Source of the DNA: Bryobacterales bacterium | Lineage (GTDB): Bacteria > Acidobacteriota > Terriglobia > Bryobacterales > Bryobacteraceae | Direction of reading: 5' to 3' | DNA: 19,213 nt | NCBI GenBank assembly: GCA_003132905.1 | Contig: PKZC01000065.1 | Span: 18,771 to 37,983, forward strand | In this document: piece by piece, positions 4,317 to 12,469 of the stretch | Layout: every line of letters begins with the position of its first letter | How positions within the stretch are numbered: the first letter of the stretch is position 1 | Position numbers and translations under genes: made by a program | Notes under the pieces: generated by a model | Database searches by the model: none | What the model was told of the DNA's origin: nothing | The model's input: only the letters and a program-made list of their open reading frames with translations

Positions 4317-7172
4317 TTAATCGCCAGCCGCGCCCGTCAGGATCTCCCCGCTTTGAATCTGGGTGGTCTGCTTGCGCGTTTCCAGATAGTGCTCCTGCCA
4401 CTCCGACATCTTCTTGGCCAGGCTCACCTGAACGGCCGTCACTTTGTACTCGGGGCAGCCGGTAGCCCAATCCTCAAACTCGGTAGTGACTACGTTCGCG
4501 CCCGTGAAGCCGTGATGAAACGTGGTGTAAACCACGCCCGGCTGCATGCGCTCCGAGATACGCGCGTGTAAAGTGGTATCGCCCGCGCGGCTGATGAGCG
4601 ACACACGATCGCCCTCGCGAATTCCGCGATTCTCTGCATCGAACGGATGGATCTCAAGCAAATCTTCGGCATGCCACACGTTGTTCTGGGTACGCGCGGT
4701 CTGCGCGCCGACATTGTATTGGGTGAGAATTCGGCCGGTAGTCAGAATCAATGGGAAACGGCCGGTAGTGCGTTCGTCGGTAGGTACAAATTCGGTGATC
4801 ATGAAGCGGCCCTTGCCGCGCACAAATCCGCCGATGTGCATTACGGGCGTGCCCTCGGGCGCCTTGTCGTTGCACGGCCACTGAATACTGCCGAGTTCGT
4901 CGATCTTGTCGTAGGTGACGCCGCTGAAGGTAGGGGTAAGCCGCGCGATTTCATCCATGATTTCCGATGGATGGCTGTACGGCATCGGATAGCCCAGCGC
5001 CGCCGAAAGAGCCAGCGTGATTTGCCAATCCTCCATGCCCGCCATGGGAGGAATCGCTTTGCGAACGCGGCTGATTCTTCGCTCGGCGTTGGTAAACGTC
5101 CCGTCTTTTTCAAGGAACGACGATCCGGGGAAGAAGACATGCGCGTAACTGGCCGTCTCATTCAAGAATAGATCCTGGACGACCACGCATTCCATCGCAG
5201 CCAGGCCGGCCGTGACGTGTTGCGTATTGGGATCGGATTGCAGGATGTCCTCGCCCTGAATATAGATGCCTTTAAAGCTGCCTTCACAAGCGGCGTCCAG
5301 CATATTCGAAATGCGCAGTCCAGGCTCGTTTTGCAGCGGTACGTGCCAAGCCTCTTCGAATAACAAGCGGGTACTGTCGTCCGACACGTGCCGGTATCCA
5401 GAAAATTCGTGCGGGAACGAACCCATGTCGCAAGCGCCTTGCACATTGTTCTGGCCGCGCAGTGGATTTACGCCCACGCCGCGCTTGCCGATGTTACCCG
5501 TCAGCATGGCGAGATTAGCCATGCCCATCACCATGGTGGAGCCCTGGCTGTGCTCGGTAACCCCTAGTCCGTAGTAAATGGCTGCATTGCCACCGGTGGC
5601 GAAAAGCCGGGCGGCGGCTCGCAAATCCGCGGCGGGAACTCCGCTGATGGCTTCAGTGGCTTCCGGCGAATTGCGCTCTTCGGCGATAAACTTGCGCCAC
5701 AGATTGAACGCTTCCATGTCGCAGCGCTCTTGAATGAACGGCTCATCCGCCATGCCCTCGGTGACAATCACATGAGCCATGGCGTTGATCACGGCGACGT
5801 TCGACCCTGGCAGCAGCGGCAGATGATAATCCGCTTGGACGTGCGCGCTCTTCACTAAATCGATACGGCGCGGATCAACCACGATCAGCCTTGCGCCCTC
5901 ACGCAGCCGCTTCTTCATGTGCGAGGCGAAAACCGGATGTGCGTCGGTGGGGTTGGCGCCGATCACCATGATGACGTCGGACTCGTCCACCGAATCGAAA
6001 TCCTGCGTTCCGGCGGAAGTTCCGAATGTCGATTTCAAGCCGTAGCCGGTTGGTGAGTGGCAAACGCGCGCGCAGGTATCCACGTTGTTGTTCCCGAAAG
6101 CCGCGCGGATCATCTTCTGCACGATGTAGGTTTCTTCGTTGGTGCAGCGCGATGATGTGATGCCGCCAATGGAATCGCGCCCGTATGCCGCCTGGATGCG
6201 CTTGAACTCGCTGGCCGTGTAATTGATGGCTTCTTCCCAGGTGACTTCGCGCCACGGATCGGTAATCTTGGCGCGGATCATCGGTTTCAGAATGCGATCT
6301 TTGTGGGTGGCGTAGCCCCATGCAAACCGGCCCTTCACGCAGGAGTGGCCGTGGTTCGCTTTGCCGTCCTTGTAGGGAGACATGCGCACCACTTCGTTAC
6401 CCTGTAATTCGGCTTTGAATGCGCAACCAACGCCGCAATATGCACAGGTAGTTACTACGCTGTGCTCCGGCAAGCCGTTGTCGATGACCGTTTTTTCCAT
6501 CAAGGTCGCAGTGGGACATGCCTGCACGCATGCTCCGCACGAGACGCACTCCGATTCCAGAAAATTCGTGGGTCCGGACGCCACTTTGGAATCGAAGCCT
6601 CGGCCCTGGATGGTTAGAGCGAACGTGCCTTGCACTTCTTCGCAGGCGCGCACGCATCGCGAACAGACGATGCACTTGGATGCATCGAAGGTGAAGTACG
6701 GATTCGATTGGTCTTTCTCGGCCTTAAGGTGATTGTGTCCTTCGTAACCATAGCGGACCTCGCGCAACCCAACCACGCCCGCCATGTCCTGTAATTCGCA
6801 ATCGCCATTGGCAGCGCACGTCAGGCAATCCAGCGGATGATCGGAAATGTACAGCTCCATGACGCCGCGCCGCAATTTGGCGATCTTGGGCGATTGAGTC
6901 CGCACCTTCATGCCGGGTTCGGCGAGAGTAGTGCAAGATGCCGGGGTACCGCGCCGCCCTTCGATCTCGACCAGGCACAGACGGCAGGAACCGAACGCCT
7001 CCATGTTGTCGGTGGCGCACAGCTTTGGCACTTGAACGCCCGCTTCCACGGCCGCACGCATCACCGACGTGCCACGCGGCACCGTCACCGACTTGCCGTC
7101 GATATCGAGCGTTACAAGGGTTTCAGCAATCCGTTGCGGAGTGCCATAATCGATTTCTTGAATTAGCGCCAT
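4317..7172 (-). CDS. fdsA: NAD-dependent formate dehydrogenase, catalytic alpha subunit (bis-MGD, Fe-S)
   Basis: Oxidises formate to CO2 at a molybdenum or tungsten bis-MGD centre and passes electrons to FdsB; the class is reversible. At 951 residues it is the normal size for FdsA. In order: a [2Fe-2S] ferredoxin-like domain (C52, C63, C66, C80); a His-ligated [4Fe-4S] site (H112, C116, C119, C125); two [4Fe-4S] motifs (C167/170/173/177 and C209/212/215/219); the proximal [4Fe-4S] site (C243, C246, C250, C278) followed by K280; then the molybdopterin domains. The active-site pair is C371-H372 in CARVCHSPT, so it is the cysteine form, not selenocysteine. A C-terminal dinucleotide-binding domain is seen (TTGRILTQYNVGAQT; YTTFHHG). 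ATG 7172 overlaps the fdsB end by 10 bases. Soluble: no Tat or other signal peptide. Confidence 0.96.
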   Translation of the reverse strand: MALIQEIDYGTPQRIAETLVTLDIDGKSVTVPRGTSVMRAAVEAGVQVPKLCATDNMEAFGSCRLCLVEIEGRRGTPASCTTLAEPGMKVRTQSPKIAKLRRGVMELYISDHPLDCLTCAANGDCELQDMAGVVGLREVRYGYEGHNHLKAEKDQSNPYFTFDASKCIVCSRCVRACEEVQGTFALTIQGRGFDSKVASGPTNFLESECVSCGACVQACPTATLMEKTVIDNGLPEHSVVTTCAYCGVGCAFKAELQGNEVVRMSPYKDGKANHGHSCVKGRFAWGYATHKDRILKPMIRAKITDPWREVTWEEAINYTASEFKRIQAAYGRDSIGGITSSRCTNEETYIVQKMIRAAFGNNNVDTCARVCHSPTGYGLKSTFGTSAGTQDFDSVDESDVIMVIGANPTDAHPVFASHMKKRLREGARLIVVDPRRIDLVKSAHVQADYHLPLLPGSNVAVINAMAHVIVTEGMADEPFIQERCDMEAFNLWRKFIAEERNSPEATEAISGVPAADLRAAARLFATGGNAAIYYGLGVTEHSQGSTMVMGMANLAMLTGNIGKRGVGVNPLRGQNNVQGACDMGSFPHEFSGYRHVSDDSTRLLFEEAWHVPLQNEPGLRISNMLDAACEGSFKGIYIQGEDILQSDPNTQHVTAGLAAMECVVVQDLFLNETASYAHVFFPGSSFLEKDGTFTNAERRISRVRKAIPPMAGMEDWQITLALSAALGYPMPYSHPSEIMDEIARLTPTFSGVTYDKIDELGSIQWPCNDKAPEGTPVMHIGGFVRGKGRFMITEFVPTDERTTGRFPLILTTGRILTQYNVGAQTARTQNNVWHAEDLLEIHPFDAENRGIREGDRVSLISRAGDTTLHARISERMQPGVVYTTFHHGFTGANVVTTEFEDWATGCPEYKVTAVQVSLAKKMSEWQEHYLETRKQTTQIQSGEILTGAAGD

Positions 7173-8767
7173 GGGTTTTTCTCTCGATCTGCTGTCAGAA
7201 CATCGGGGTTCAAAAGGGCCGGCGAAACTGGTGCTGGTTTATCGAAATCTTCGGGGAAATGGCGGATGGCGCTCATCACTGGCAGCGGGATCAAGCCGCC
7301 GAGGGCGCACAGGGATCCGTCGAGCATCAATTCACACAAGTCGTCCAGCAGCCGCAGATTCTGGGTACGGTTCTGGTTCGCAATAATCCGATCGATCACT
7401 TCCACGCCGCGCGTGGAGCCGACGCGGCACGGCGTACATTTGCCGCAGCTTTCGATGGCGCAAAACTCCATCGCGAAGCGAGCCTGTTTGGCCAGATCCA
7501 CCGTATCGTCGAACACCACAATGCCGCCGTGGCCCAGCATGCCTTTACGGGCGGCGAAAGCCTCATAGTCGAGCTGTGTGTCGAGCAACGACGCAGGAAA
7601 GTAAGCGCCCAGTGGCCCGCCCACCTGTACGGCGCGCAGTGGACGTCCCGTTGCGGTACCGCCGCCGAAGGTGTAGATGGCATCGTGCAGCGTCATGCCA
7701 AAAGCCGTTTCCACCAGACCGCCGTGCTTGATGTTTCCCGCCAGTTGAATGGTCAACGTGCCGCGCGATCGGCCCATGCCGAAGTCGCGATAGTAGTCGG
7801 CGCCCTTGTCCAAAATAATCGGGACCGTAGCCAGGGTGATGAGATTGTTGACAACCGTCGGCTTGCCGAACAGGCCTTCGAGCGCGGGCAACGGAGGCTT
7901 CGGCCGGATCTGTCCGCGACGGCCCTCCAGGCTCTCGAGCATCGACGTTTCTTCGCCGCAAATATAAGCGCCCGCGCCCAATCGGACTTCCAGATCAAAG
8001 CTCTTGCCGCTGCCCGCTACGTTCGCGCCCAGGTAGCCATTCTCATAGGCGGTAGCGATGGCCCGCTGTATGGTTCGGAAGGCGTGCGGATATTCAGACC
8101 GGCAGTAGATGTAGCCTTGCGTGGCCTTTACCGCGATGGCGGCGATGGTCATTCCCTCGATGAGAACGAAAGGATCGCCTTCCATGATCATGCGGTCGGC
8201 ATAGGTGCCGCTGTCGCCCTCGTCGGCATTGCAACAGATGTATTTCTGGTCGGCTTCAGCCTGAAGAACCGTGTTCCACTTGATACCGGTCGGAAATCCT
8301 GCGCCGCCTCGGCCGCGCAAGCCGGAGTTCTTGACGGCATCGACGATGGCCTGGGGCGCCAGCGTGAGCGCCTGCGTCAATCCGCGATAACCACCGTGCG
8401 CGATGTAATCGGGCAACGACAACGGGTCAACAATGCCGCAGCGTGCAAAGGTCAGCCGCTCCTGCTGCTTGAGATAAGGAATTTCTTCGGTTGGACCCAG
8501 GCATAATGCATGCGCTTTGCCTTCCAAGAAACCGGCATCGAACAGGCCCGCGACGGCTTCGCGCGAAACGGGTCCATAAGCGATGCGCCCCTGCGCGGTT
8601 TCCACTTCCACCAGAGGCTCCAGCCAGAACATGCCGCGCGAGCCATTGCGAACTAGCGTTATATCCAGCCCGCGCGACGATGCTTCACTGGCGATTGCGC
8701 GTGCCACGCCTTCGGCACCGACGGAGAGAGCCGCGGAGTCGCGCGGAACGTAGACGCGTACGCTCAC
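7163..8767 (-). CDS. fdsB: NAD-dependent formate dehydrogenase, beta subunit (NuoF-like diaphorase)
   Basis: Takes electrons from the alpha-subunit Fe-S chain and reduces NAD+ at FMN. Its 534 residues comprise an N-terminal thioredoxin-like domain (about 1-110) that lacks the four cysteines of a [2Fe-2S] site, as is usual for FdsB, then the NuoF core: the glycine-rich GRGGAGFPTG loop (152-161), NADEGDSGTY (180-189), GAGAYICGEETSML (264-277), and the [4Fe-4S] ligands C441, C444, C447 (SCGKCTPC) with C487. It starts at GTG 8767, whose GTGA overlaps the fdsG stop by 4 bases. GGAGG 5 bases upstream supports this start. Cytoplasmic. Distinguished from respiratory NuoF by the fused N-terminal domain and the fdsA/fdsD neighbours. 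Confidence 0.95.
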   Translation of the reverse strand: MSVRVYVPRDSAALSVGAEGVARAIASEASSRGLDITLVRNGSRGMFWLEPLVEVETAQGRIAYGPVSREAVAGLFDAGFLEGKAHALCLGPTEEIPYLKQQERLTFARCGIVDPLSLPDYIAHGGYRGLTQALTLAPQAIVDAVKNSGLRGRGGAGFPTGIKWNTVLQAEADQKYICCNADEGDSGTYADRMIMEGDPFVLIEGMTIAAIAVKATQGYIYCRSEYPHAFRTIQRAIATAYENGYLGANVAGSGKSFDLEVRLGAGAYICGEETSMLESLEGRRGQIRPKPPLPALEGLFGKPTVVNNLITLATVPIILDKGADYYRDFGMGRSRGTLTIQLAGNIKHGGLVETAFGMTLHDAIYTFGGGTATGRPLRAVQVGGPLGAYFPASLLDTQLDYEAFAARKGMLGHGGIVVFDDTVDLAKQARFAMEFCAIESCGKCTPCRVGSTRGVEVIDRIIANQNRTQNLRLLDDLCELMLDGSLCALGGLIPLPVMSAIRHFPEDFDKPAPVSPALLNPDVLTADREKNPWR

Positions 8768-9243
8768 TGTGCCCTCCGGGCACTGTCAATCAAGAAATCG
8801 GCGACGTTGGGCGATACCCGGCCGTAGGGCTCGCCATCCATCATCACGGCCGGCGACAAGGCGCAGTTTCCGAGGCAAAAAACTTGTTCGACCGTCAAGC
8901 TCTGGTCAGGTGTTGTTTCGCCTAACTTCACTCCCAGCCGTTTTTCGACATGCTGGATCAGCGCGTCGCAACCCATGGACTGGCACGATTCCGCGCGGCA
9001 AATCCGCAGCACATGTTTTCCTGGAGCCGAATGGCGAAAATCGTGGTAGAAACTGATCACCCCATGCACTTCCGCGTGCGAGAGGTTCAGCGCGCTGGCG
9101 ATTAGGGGCGTGGCCTCGGGATCGATATAACCGAACTCTTCTTGCAACGCATGCAGGATCGGAAGCAGAGCCCCGGGCAGGCGCTCCAACTCCCGAATTC
9201 GGGCTTGGGCCCGGTCCGCATCCCAGACTTGCATGTTGCTCAT
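8764..9243 (-). CDS. fdsG: NAD-dependent formate dehydrogenase, gamma subunit (NuoE-like)
   Basis: A 159-residue thioredoxin-like [2Fe-2S] subunit of the diaphorase part of the complex. The four ligands are C82 and C87 (CRAESC) and C123 and C127 (CLGNC). The helical N-terminus (LPGALLPILHALQEEFGYI) and the segment LSHAEVHGVISFYHDF are typical NuoE/FdsG features. I chose ATG 9243; the open frame reaches back to a TTG at 9279, but those extra residues are absent from the family pattern. The ribosome binding site is weak (AGGTAAA, well upstream). First gene of fdsGBAD. A TAAAAT on the minus strand (9312-9317) could be the operon's -10 box, but no good -35 is visible. Confidence 0.94.
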   Translation of the reverse strand: MSNMQVWDADRAQARIRELERLPGALLPILHALQEEFGYIDPEATPLIASALNLSHAEVHGVISFYHDFRHSAPGKHVLRICRAESCQSMGCDALIQHVEKRLGVKLGETTPDQSLTVEQVFCLGNCALSPAVMMDGEPYGRVSPNVADFLIDSARRAQ

Positions 9244-9393
9244 GCTGAGTAGTTTACCTGTACTTTCGGACGACACCAATGGCTAACTTCAGGCACACGC
9301 CTTGCGGTTAAATTTTATCACATTGCTGCTAAGAGTTCGCGCTCGGTGGTCGACTAAAAAGGGTGTTGCGTGGATTCGATAGCGGATCGGGAA

Positions 9394-9540
9394 TCATATG
9401 CGATCGCGCTTCTTAAGCTCTGCTTCGATTCGCTCTAGGGCCTTGAGGATTTTCCAGCCCAGATAGATCAGCGCGGCGAAGCCCGCTCCGAACAGGGCAC
9501 CGATAACGATTAGCGCATTGTTCAATTGCGCTGAATTCAT
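9394..9540 (-). CDS. Small single-pass membrane protein (48 aa)
   Basis: From ATG 9540 to TGA 9396-9394. The product has a short polar N-terminus (MNSAQLNNA), one clear membrane helix (about residues 10-29, LIVIGALFGAGFAALIYLGW), then a charged amphipathic helix ending in a basic tail (KALERIEAELKKRDRI). This TM-plus-heptad layout is typical of small bacterial membrane proteins that oligomerise or scaffold. AAGGGG lies about 11 bases before the ATG. It sits 150 bases upstream of fdsG on the same strand and 17 bases after the preceding small gene. No family recognised and no link to formate dehydrogenase is shown beyond position. Confidence 0.55.
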   Translation of the reverse strand: MNSAQLNNALIVIGALFGAGFAALIYLGWKILKALERIEAELKKRDRI

Positions 9541-9557
9541 GGTCGGGGGCCCCTTAC

Positions 9558-9794
9558 TTAAACGTTGAACACTTTAATCCGACTCGACGTCACCAGACGT
9601 CTATCTATCACTCTTCCTCTAGATAATGCGTGCAGCCCGCATCCTTTTTCCTCTTGACTTAGCATCTTATCCAGAATTCCGACGCCGGCATATGCTTGCG
9701 CATGTCCTCTCACCCGCTTGATTAACTTCCTAGGCTGCTCAGGACGGATTTTGTAGATGCTGTATAACCGTTCCTTGTCAGGCTTCTTTCGCAT
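9558..9794 (-). CDS. Small basic hypothetical protein
   Basis: A 78-residue Lys/Arg-rich protein from ATG 9794, with GAAGAAGGG about 7-10 bases upstream. It has no membrane segment, signal peptide or recognised domain; the basic character would allow nucleic-acid binding, but no such motif is visible. Its stop is 17 bases before the start of the 48-aa membrane-protein gene on the same strand, so the two may be co-transcribed. Codon use is more AT-rich than in the fds genes, as often seen in acquired or poorly conserved genes. Confidence 0.4.
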   Translation of the reverse strand: MRKKPDKERLYSIYKIRPEQPRKLIKRVRGHAQAYAGVGILDKMLSQEEKGCGLHALSRGRVIDRRLVTSSRIKVFNV

Positions 9795-9973
9795 TGGCGG
9801 CCCTTCTTCAGTGATGGATGGGAAGCCATTATTTGGCCCCCCTCGCGACCCCTGACCAATAGCACTCCGGGGACCCGACGGTCCGTACGAGCAAACGTTG
9901 GGTTGGGCGAACAGGCGTCACGCCAAGCTCGATTTGCTGTCCGAGATTGTCTTAGGTCCGATTTTGCCGCGAA

Positions 9974-10216
9974 TCAACCAGCTTGGGCACTCAGCAGAGT
10001 CACACGATCTTCTTCGTCATTGACCTCCAGAATCGTGGGAGAGTATCGCCAAAACTGAGGAAGCAAGGTCCGCAGGTCAAGTTGCGCGAAAGTGCTGGTC
10101 TTGCCCCAACACAAATAGCCCTGTGAGCCGCTAAGGGTCCAGAAAGTGACGCGGTTTTCCGGGCGCTTGAGGTCGATCCCAAATTCCGGCCTTGGTGGTT
10201 GTTCGTTGACTACTTC
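9974..10216 (-). pseudogene. Protein-like open frame lacking a start codon
   Basis: An open frame of about 80 codons ending at TGA 9976-9974 reads like a real globular protein: EFGIDLKRPENRVTFW, SGSQGYLCWGKTSTFAQL, LRTLLPQFWRYSPTILEV and NDEEDRVTLL. It is bounded upstream by an in-frame TAA just beyond 10216, and the N-terminal part contains no ATG, GTG or TTG, so as written it cannot start normally. It follows the frameshifted DUF5615 gene directly. It may be a gene that lost its 5' end, or one with its own missing base. Family unknown. Confidence 0.35.
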
Positions 10217-10541
10217 TTATCTTCTGGTATCTCCACCTCGGCATAGCTGCCGGGGGTCGCGGCGTTGACTGCCTCAATAACTCGATCAATGTGCCGATGC
10301 ACAGCGGGCCGCTGAGGATTGCCAAGTACCACGATGGCAAGACGGCGGCCCTTGAGGTTCTGCTGGTAGCGGATGTTTTTGTCCGTCGTTAGCAGACATC
10401 GAAACCAGCTTCCTCAGCCGCCTTGAGCAGTGCGCCGTTAGACAATCTATCCCAACCTCTTTCAATCGCTTCTACCACAGTGTGGTCGTGAAGCCAGCGA
10501 GCAATACTTCGGGGCGTACCGTGATCAAAGAGAATGAGCAT
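10210..10541 (-). pseudogene. DUF5615 PIN-like toxin gene with a one-base frameshift
   Basis: From ATG 10541 the product reads MLILFDHGTPRSIARWL onward to EEAGFDVC and meets TAA at 10391-10389 after 50 residues. The next frame, from 10392, continues the same family without a gap: LTTDKNIRYQQNLKGRR, then AIVVLGNPQRP, and to EVEIPEDKK with a stop at 10212-10210. The expected DVLLTTDKN is restored by adding one T around 10392, so a single base is missing. Restored, it would be about 110 residues, normal for DUF5615, a PIN-like (Mut7-C type) nuclease fold with an N-terminal Asp. It overlaps the DUF433 gene by 17 bases. The defect may be real decay or a sequencing/assembly error. Confidence 0.8.
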
Positions 10542-10794
10542 CGGCGGGCGTCAATGCCTGCGCCTGGGCCGGAGGCGGTGTCTCGAGGCTCTTTGCAGCA
10601 AAATGCAGGACTGCACTGATTTGTTCGCGCGTAACGCCGAATTCTTCCATAACTTCTTCCACGGTCAGGCCCGCTTCCAAATTCTCGAAAACCGTAGCAA
10701 CCGGCATCCGGGTGTCTTTGAACACCCACGCGCCGCTGCGCTTGCCGGGGATACTCTCCACGGCAGGGCACTGAGACCAATCAAGAGGAGCCAT
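10525..10794 (-). CDS. DUF433 family antitoxin-like protein
   Basis: An 89-residue protein from ATG 10794, with GAGGGTAA about 5 bases upstream. The DUF433 pattern is clear: SGAWVFKDTRMPVATVFENLEAGLTVEEVMEEF followed by VTREQISAVLHFAAKSLE, a small winged/HTH-type fold. DUF433 genes are usually paired with a downstream DUF5615 PIN-like gene, as here, and the pair is regarded as a VapBC-like toxin-antitoxin system in which this protein is the antitoxin and likely autorepressor. Because the partner is frameshifted, the module is probably inactive as a toxin or this is a solitary antitoxin. Its C-terminal tail (PPPAQAQALTPAD) looks disordered. Confidence 0.82.
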   Translation of the reverse strand: MAPLDWSQCPAVESIPGKRSGAWVFKDTRMPVATVFENLEAGLTVEEVMEEFGVTREQISAVLHFAAKSLETPPPAQAQALTPADAHSL

Positions 10795-10921
10795 GCGCTT
10801 ACCCTCGTTTAATTGTAGCGTTTCAAACCGAGGACAGCGGCTGGCGGCGCCTCAAACTAAAAGCCTGAGCCGCTTCGAATGAGATAAAATGGCCGAGCCA
10901 CTTGCTGTGTGCATGCAACTC

Positions 10922-10961
10922 ACAGTTCGGAACGCCGATTGCTTCGGGCGCGCCGAACTGT
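10922..10961. repeat. Nested inverted repeat upstream of the methyl-transfer genes
   Basis: ACAGTTCGG (10922-10930) and CCGAACTGT (10953-10961) are perfect 9-bp inverted repeats. Inside them CGCC (10933-10936) pairs with GGCG (10947-10950), separated by a 2+2 internal loop. No T-run follows, so it is not a normal terminator. It ends about 9 bases before the likely -35 region, so an operator is possible; if transcription starts further upstream it would be a leader hairpin. Confidence 0.45.
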
Positions 10962-10969
10962 AAGCCAGC

Positions 10970-10996
10970 TTCGCACTCTGGGGGCTAGCATATAAT
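10970..10996 (+). promoter_or_regulatory. Candidate sigma-70 promoter of the methyl-transfer operon
   Basis: A perfect TATAAT -10 box lies at 10991-10996. A weak -35 (TTCGCA, 10970-10975) is 15 bases away, shorter than ideal. Transcription would begin near 11003, leaving a leader of only about 15 bases before ATG 11018, with AAGAAA as the only Shine-Dalgarno-like sequence. Confidence 0.5.
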
Positions 10997-11017
10997 TTTG
11001 ACGCTCTCGCAAGAAAT

Positions 11018-12469
11018 ATGATCGTTAAACTCAACCACCTCCAAGGCAAAGCCGCTGCCACCAGCGCCCAAGACGTCATTGGAACTGTCTATACGCTATT
11101 GGAGGAAGGCCACATTGAGAAATCCCAGTTTGCCCGACTCCAGATTGAATTGGACTGGATCCAGTACAAACAGAACTTCCGCGAAGTGGTGATCGCCACG
11201 CACGGCTATAACCAACAGGGCCAACAGGTTCCGATCATGGATGTGCATGTTGACACCCGCCAGGTGGTGCCGGGATGTCTGCGCGCGGCGCTGCTGCGTG
11301 CCTTAGCCCATAGCAATGCTCCCGAGCCGCAAAATCAGGACCGGCTGCCGCTCGAACAATTCCAATCCATGCGATCGAGCATCGTTTGGGAGTTCAACAA
11401 GCTGTATTGGAGCCGGTTGAAGGACTGGGAAACGGCCACCGGCAAGGGTTACGAGCAGGCGCTCCCAGGCGGCGCTTCGGATGGGCACAATGCGGAAGCG
11501 ATTTCCGATAGCGTGGCAGACTTCTGGACGTTGCTGCGGGATCTGGAATCGAAGAATCAGCTTCCGCCCGAGATTTATCTGCTTGAAATTGGCGTAGGGA
11601 CTGGCGTGCGATGCGGTATGTGGCTCACCAAGTTCCGTACGCTCGATCAGGAGCGGGGGACCGACTATTATCCGAAGCTGCGCGTTTTGCTGGGCGATTA
11701 TTCTCTTGCCACGTTGGATATGTCCAAGCCCGCCGTCGAGGATCATGCCGATCTTTGCAGCTTCCTGGTGCTGGATGCGACTAACCCTTTGAAGACGTTG
11801 TCGTTCCTGCGCCACAAGATCATGCAGGTGCACTCGACGAATGTCTATGACAACTTGCCCGATGAAGAAGTGGTGCGTCGCGATGGCAAGCTGTATTTCG
11901 TGCAGGTGCGCGCTTATCTTCCTGCTGCCGATGTGGTGCGGCTTTCGGCCGAGTTTGACGTGCCACCCGACAAGCTGCGCTCCACCATTACCCGTTTACT
12001 CTCGGGCAGCACCGAATTCCTGGGTGAACCTGCGCGGGGCGTAGCGTTCTGGATGGACGTTTGGAACGCCATACGTTTGGAAGAACGGCTGGTGTTGGTG
12101 GAGGATCTTCCGGACTTCCCTTTTCCGCAAGGGCTGGACGCGGCGAAAATAGAAGACATCCTCAAAGACGCACCCACCGATTTCCGTTTTCATCTGAGTT
12201 CCGGCGCTCTGGCGAGCTTTTTGAACACGCTTCCGTTGCTGCATCCACGCGGCTATCTGCAGGTGCAAGACATCTTCGTGACGGACCTGGATCAATACCG
12301 CTTAGGGTTTTACGGTCCGGGAAAACTGGACGGCTCACTGCTGAATTGGGTGAATGGTGCTTTACTGAAAGAAGTGGCGGAGCGCGCCGGATACAACGTG
12401 CGCTTCGCTCCGTTCCACTACCGCAAAGGATCGCGCACTTCCGTTCTCTATACAACGCGCCGAGAATAA
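11018..12469 (+). CDS. Class I SAM-dependent methyltransferase, unknown acceptor
   Basis: A 483-residue cytoplasmic protein. After an N-terminal helical region of about 180 residues comes motif I, LLEIGVGTG (188-196), then VLLGDYSL (223-230), whose Asp is at the motif II position, and HSTNVYDNLPDEEVV (272-286), which takes the place of the post-motif IV segment. The arrangement recalls MidA/NDUFAF7-type methyltransferases (there NEffDALP), but the sequence is too different for a firm call. The C-terminal 180 residues (about 300-483) finish the Rossmann fold (FLNTLPLLHPRGYLQVQDIF). Its stop TAA is immediately followed by the ATG of the core MetE gene with no gap, pointing to coupled translation and a linked task. 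The substrate is unknown; an alternative is a methyltransferase-like protein that only binds SAM. Confidence 0.75.
   Translation: MIVKLNHLQGKAAATSAQDVIGTVYTLLEEGHIEKSQFARLQIELDWIQYKQNFREVVIATHGYNQQGQQVPIMDVHVDTRQVVPGCLRAALLRALAHSNAPEPQNQDRLPLEQFQSMRSSIVWEFNKLYWSRLKDWETATGKGYEQALPGGASDGHNAEAISDSVADFWTLLRDLESKNQLPPEIYLLEIGVGTGVRCGMWLTKFRTLDQERGTDYYPKLRVLLGDYSLATLDMSKPAVEDHADLCSFLVLDATNPLKTLSFLRHKIMQVHSTNVYDNLPDEEVVRRDGKLYFVQVRAYLPAADVVRLSAEFDVPPDKLRSTITRLLSGSTEFLGEPARGVAFWMDVWNAIRLEERLVLVEDLPDFPFPQGLDAAKIEDILKDAPTDFRFHLSSGALASFLNTLPLLHPRGYLQVQDIFVTDLDQYRLGFYGPGKLDGSLLNWVNGALLKEVAERAGYNVRFAPFHYRKGSRTSVLYTTRRE

Noticed and set aside
6050..6075. Selenocysteine at the formate dehydrogenase active site
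   Set aside because: The codon at the catalytic position is a normal cysteine (CARVCHSPT), not an in-frame TGA.
6938..8506. A 522-codon plus-strand open frame
   Set aside because: It lies opposite fdsB and the start of fdsA, which have complete cofactor motifs; it is a high-GC shadow frame.
10850..11017. Possible SAM, SAH or cobalamin riboswitch before the methyl-transfer operon
   Set aside because: No B12 box or SAM/SAH aptamer core could be matched by eye, and the perfect TATAAT at 10991 leaves a leader too short for an aptamer.
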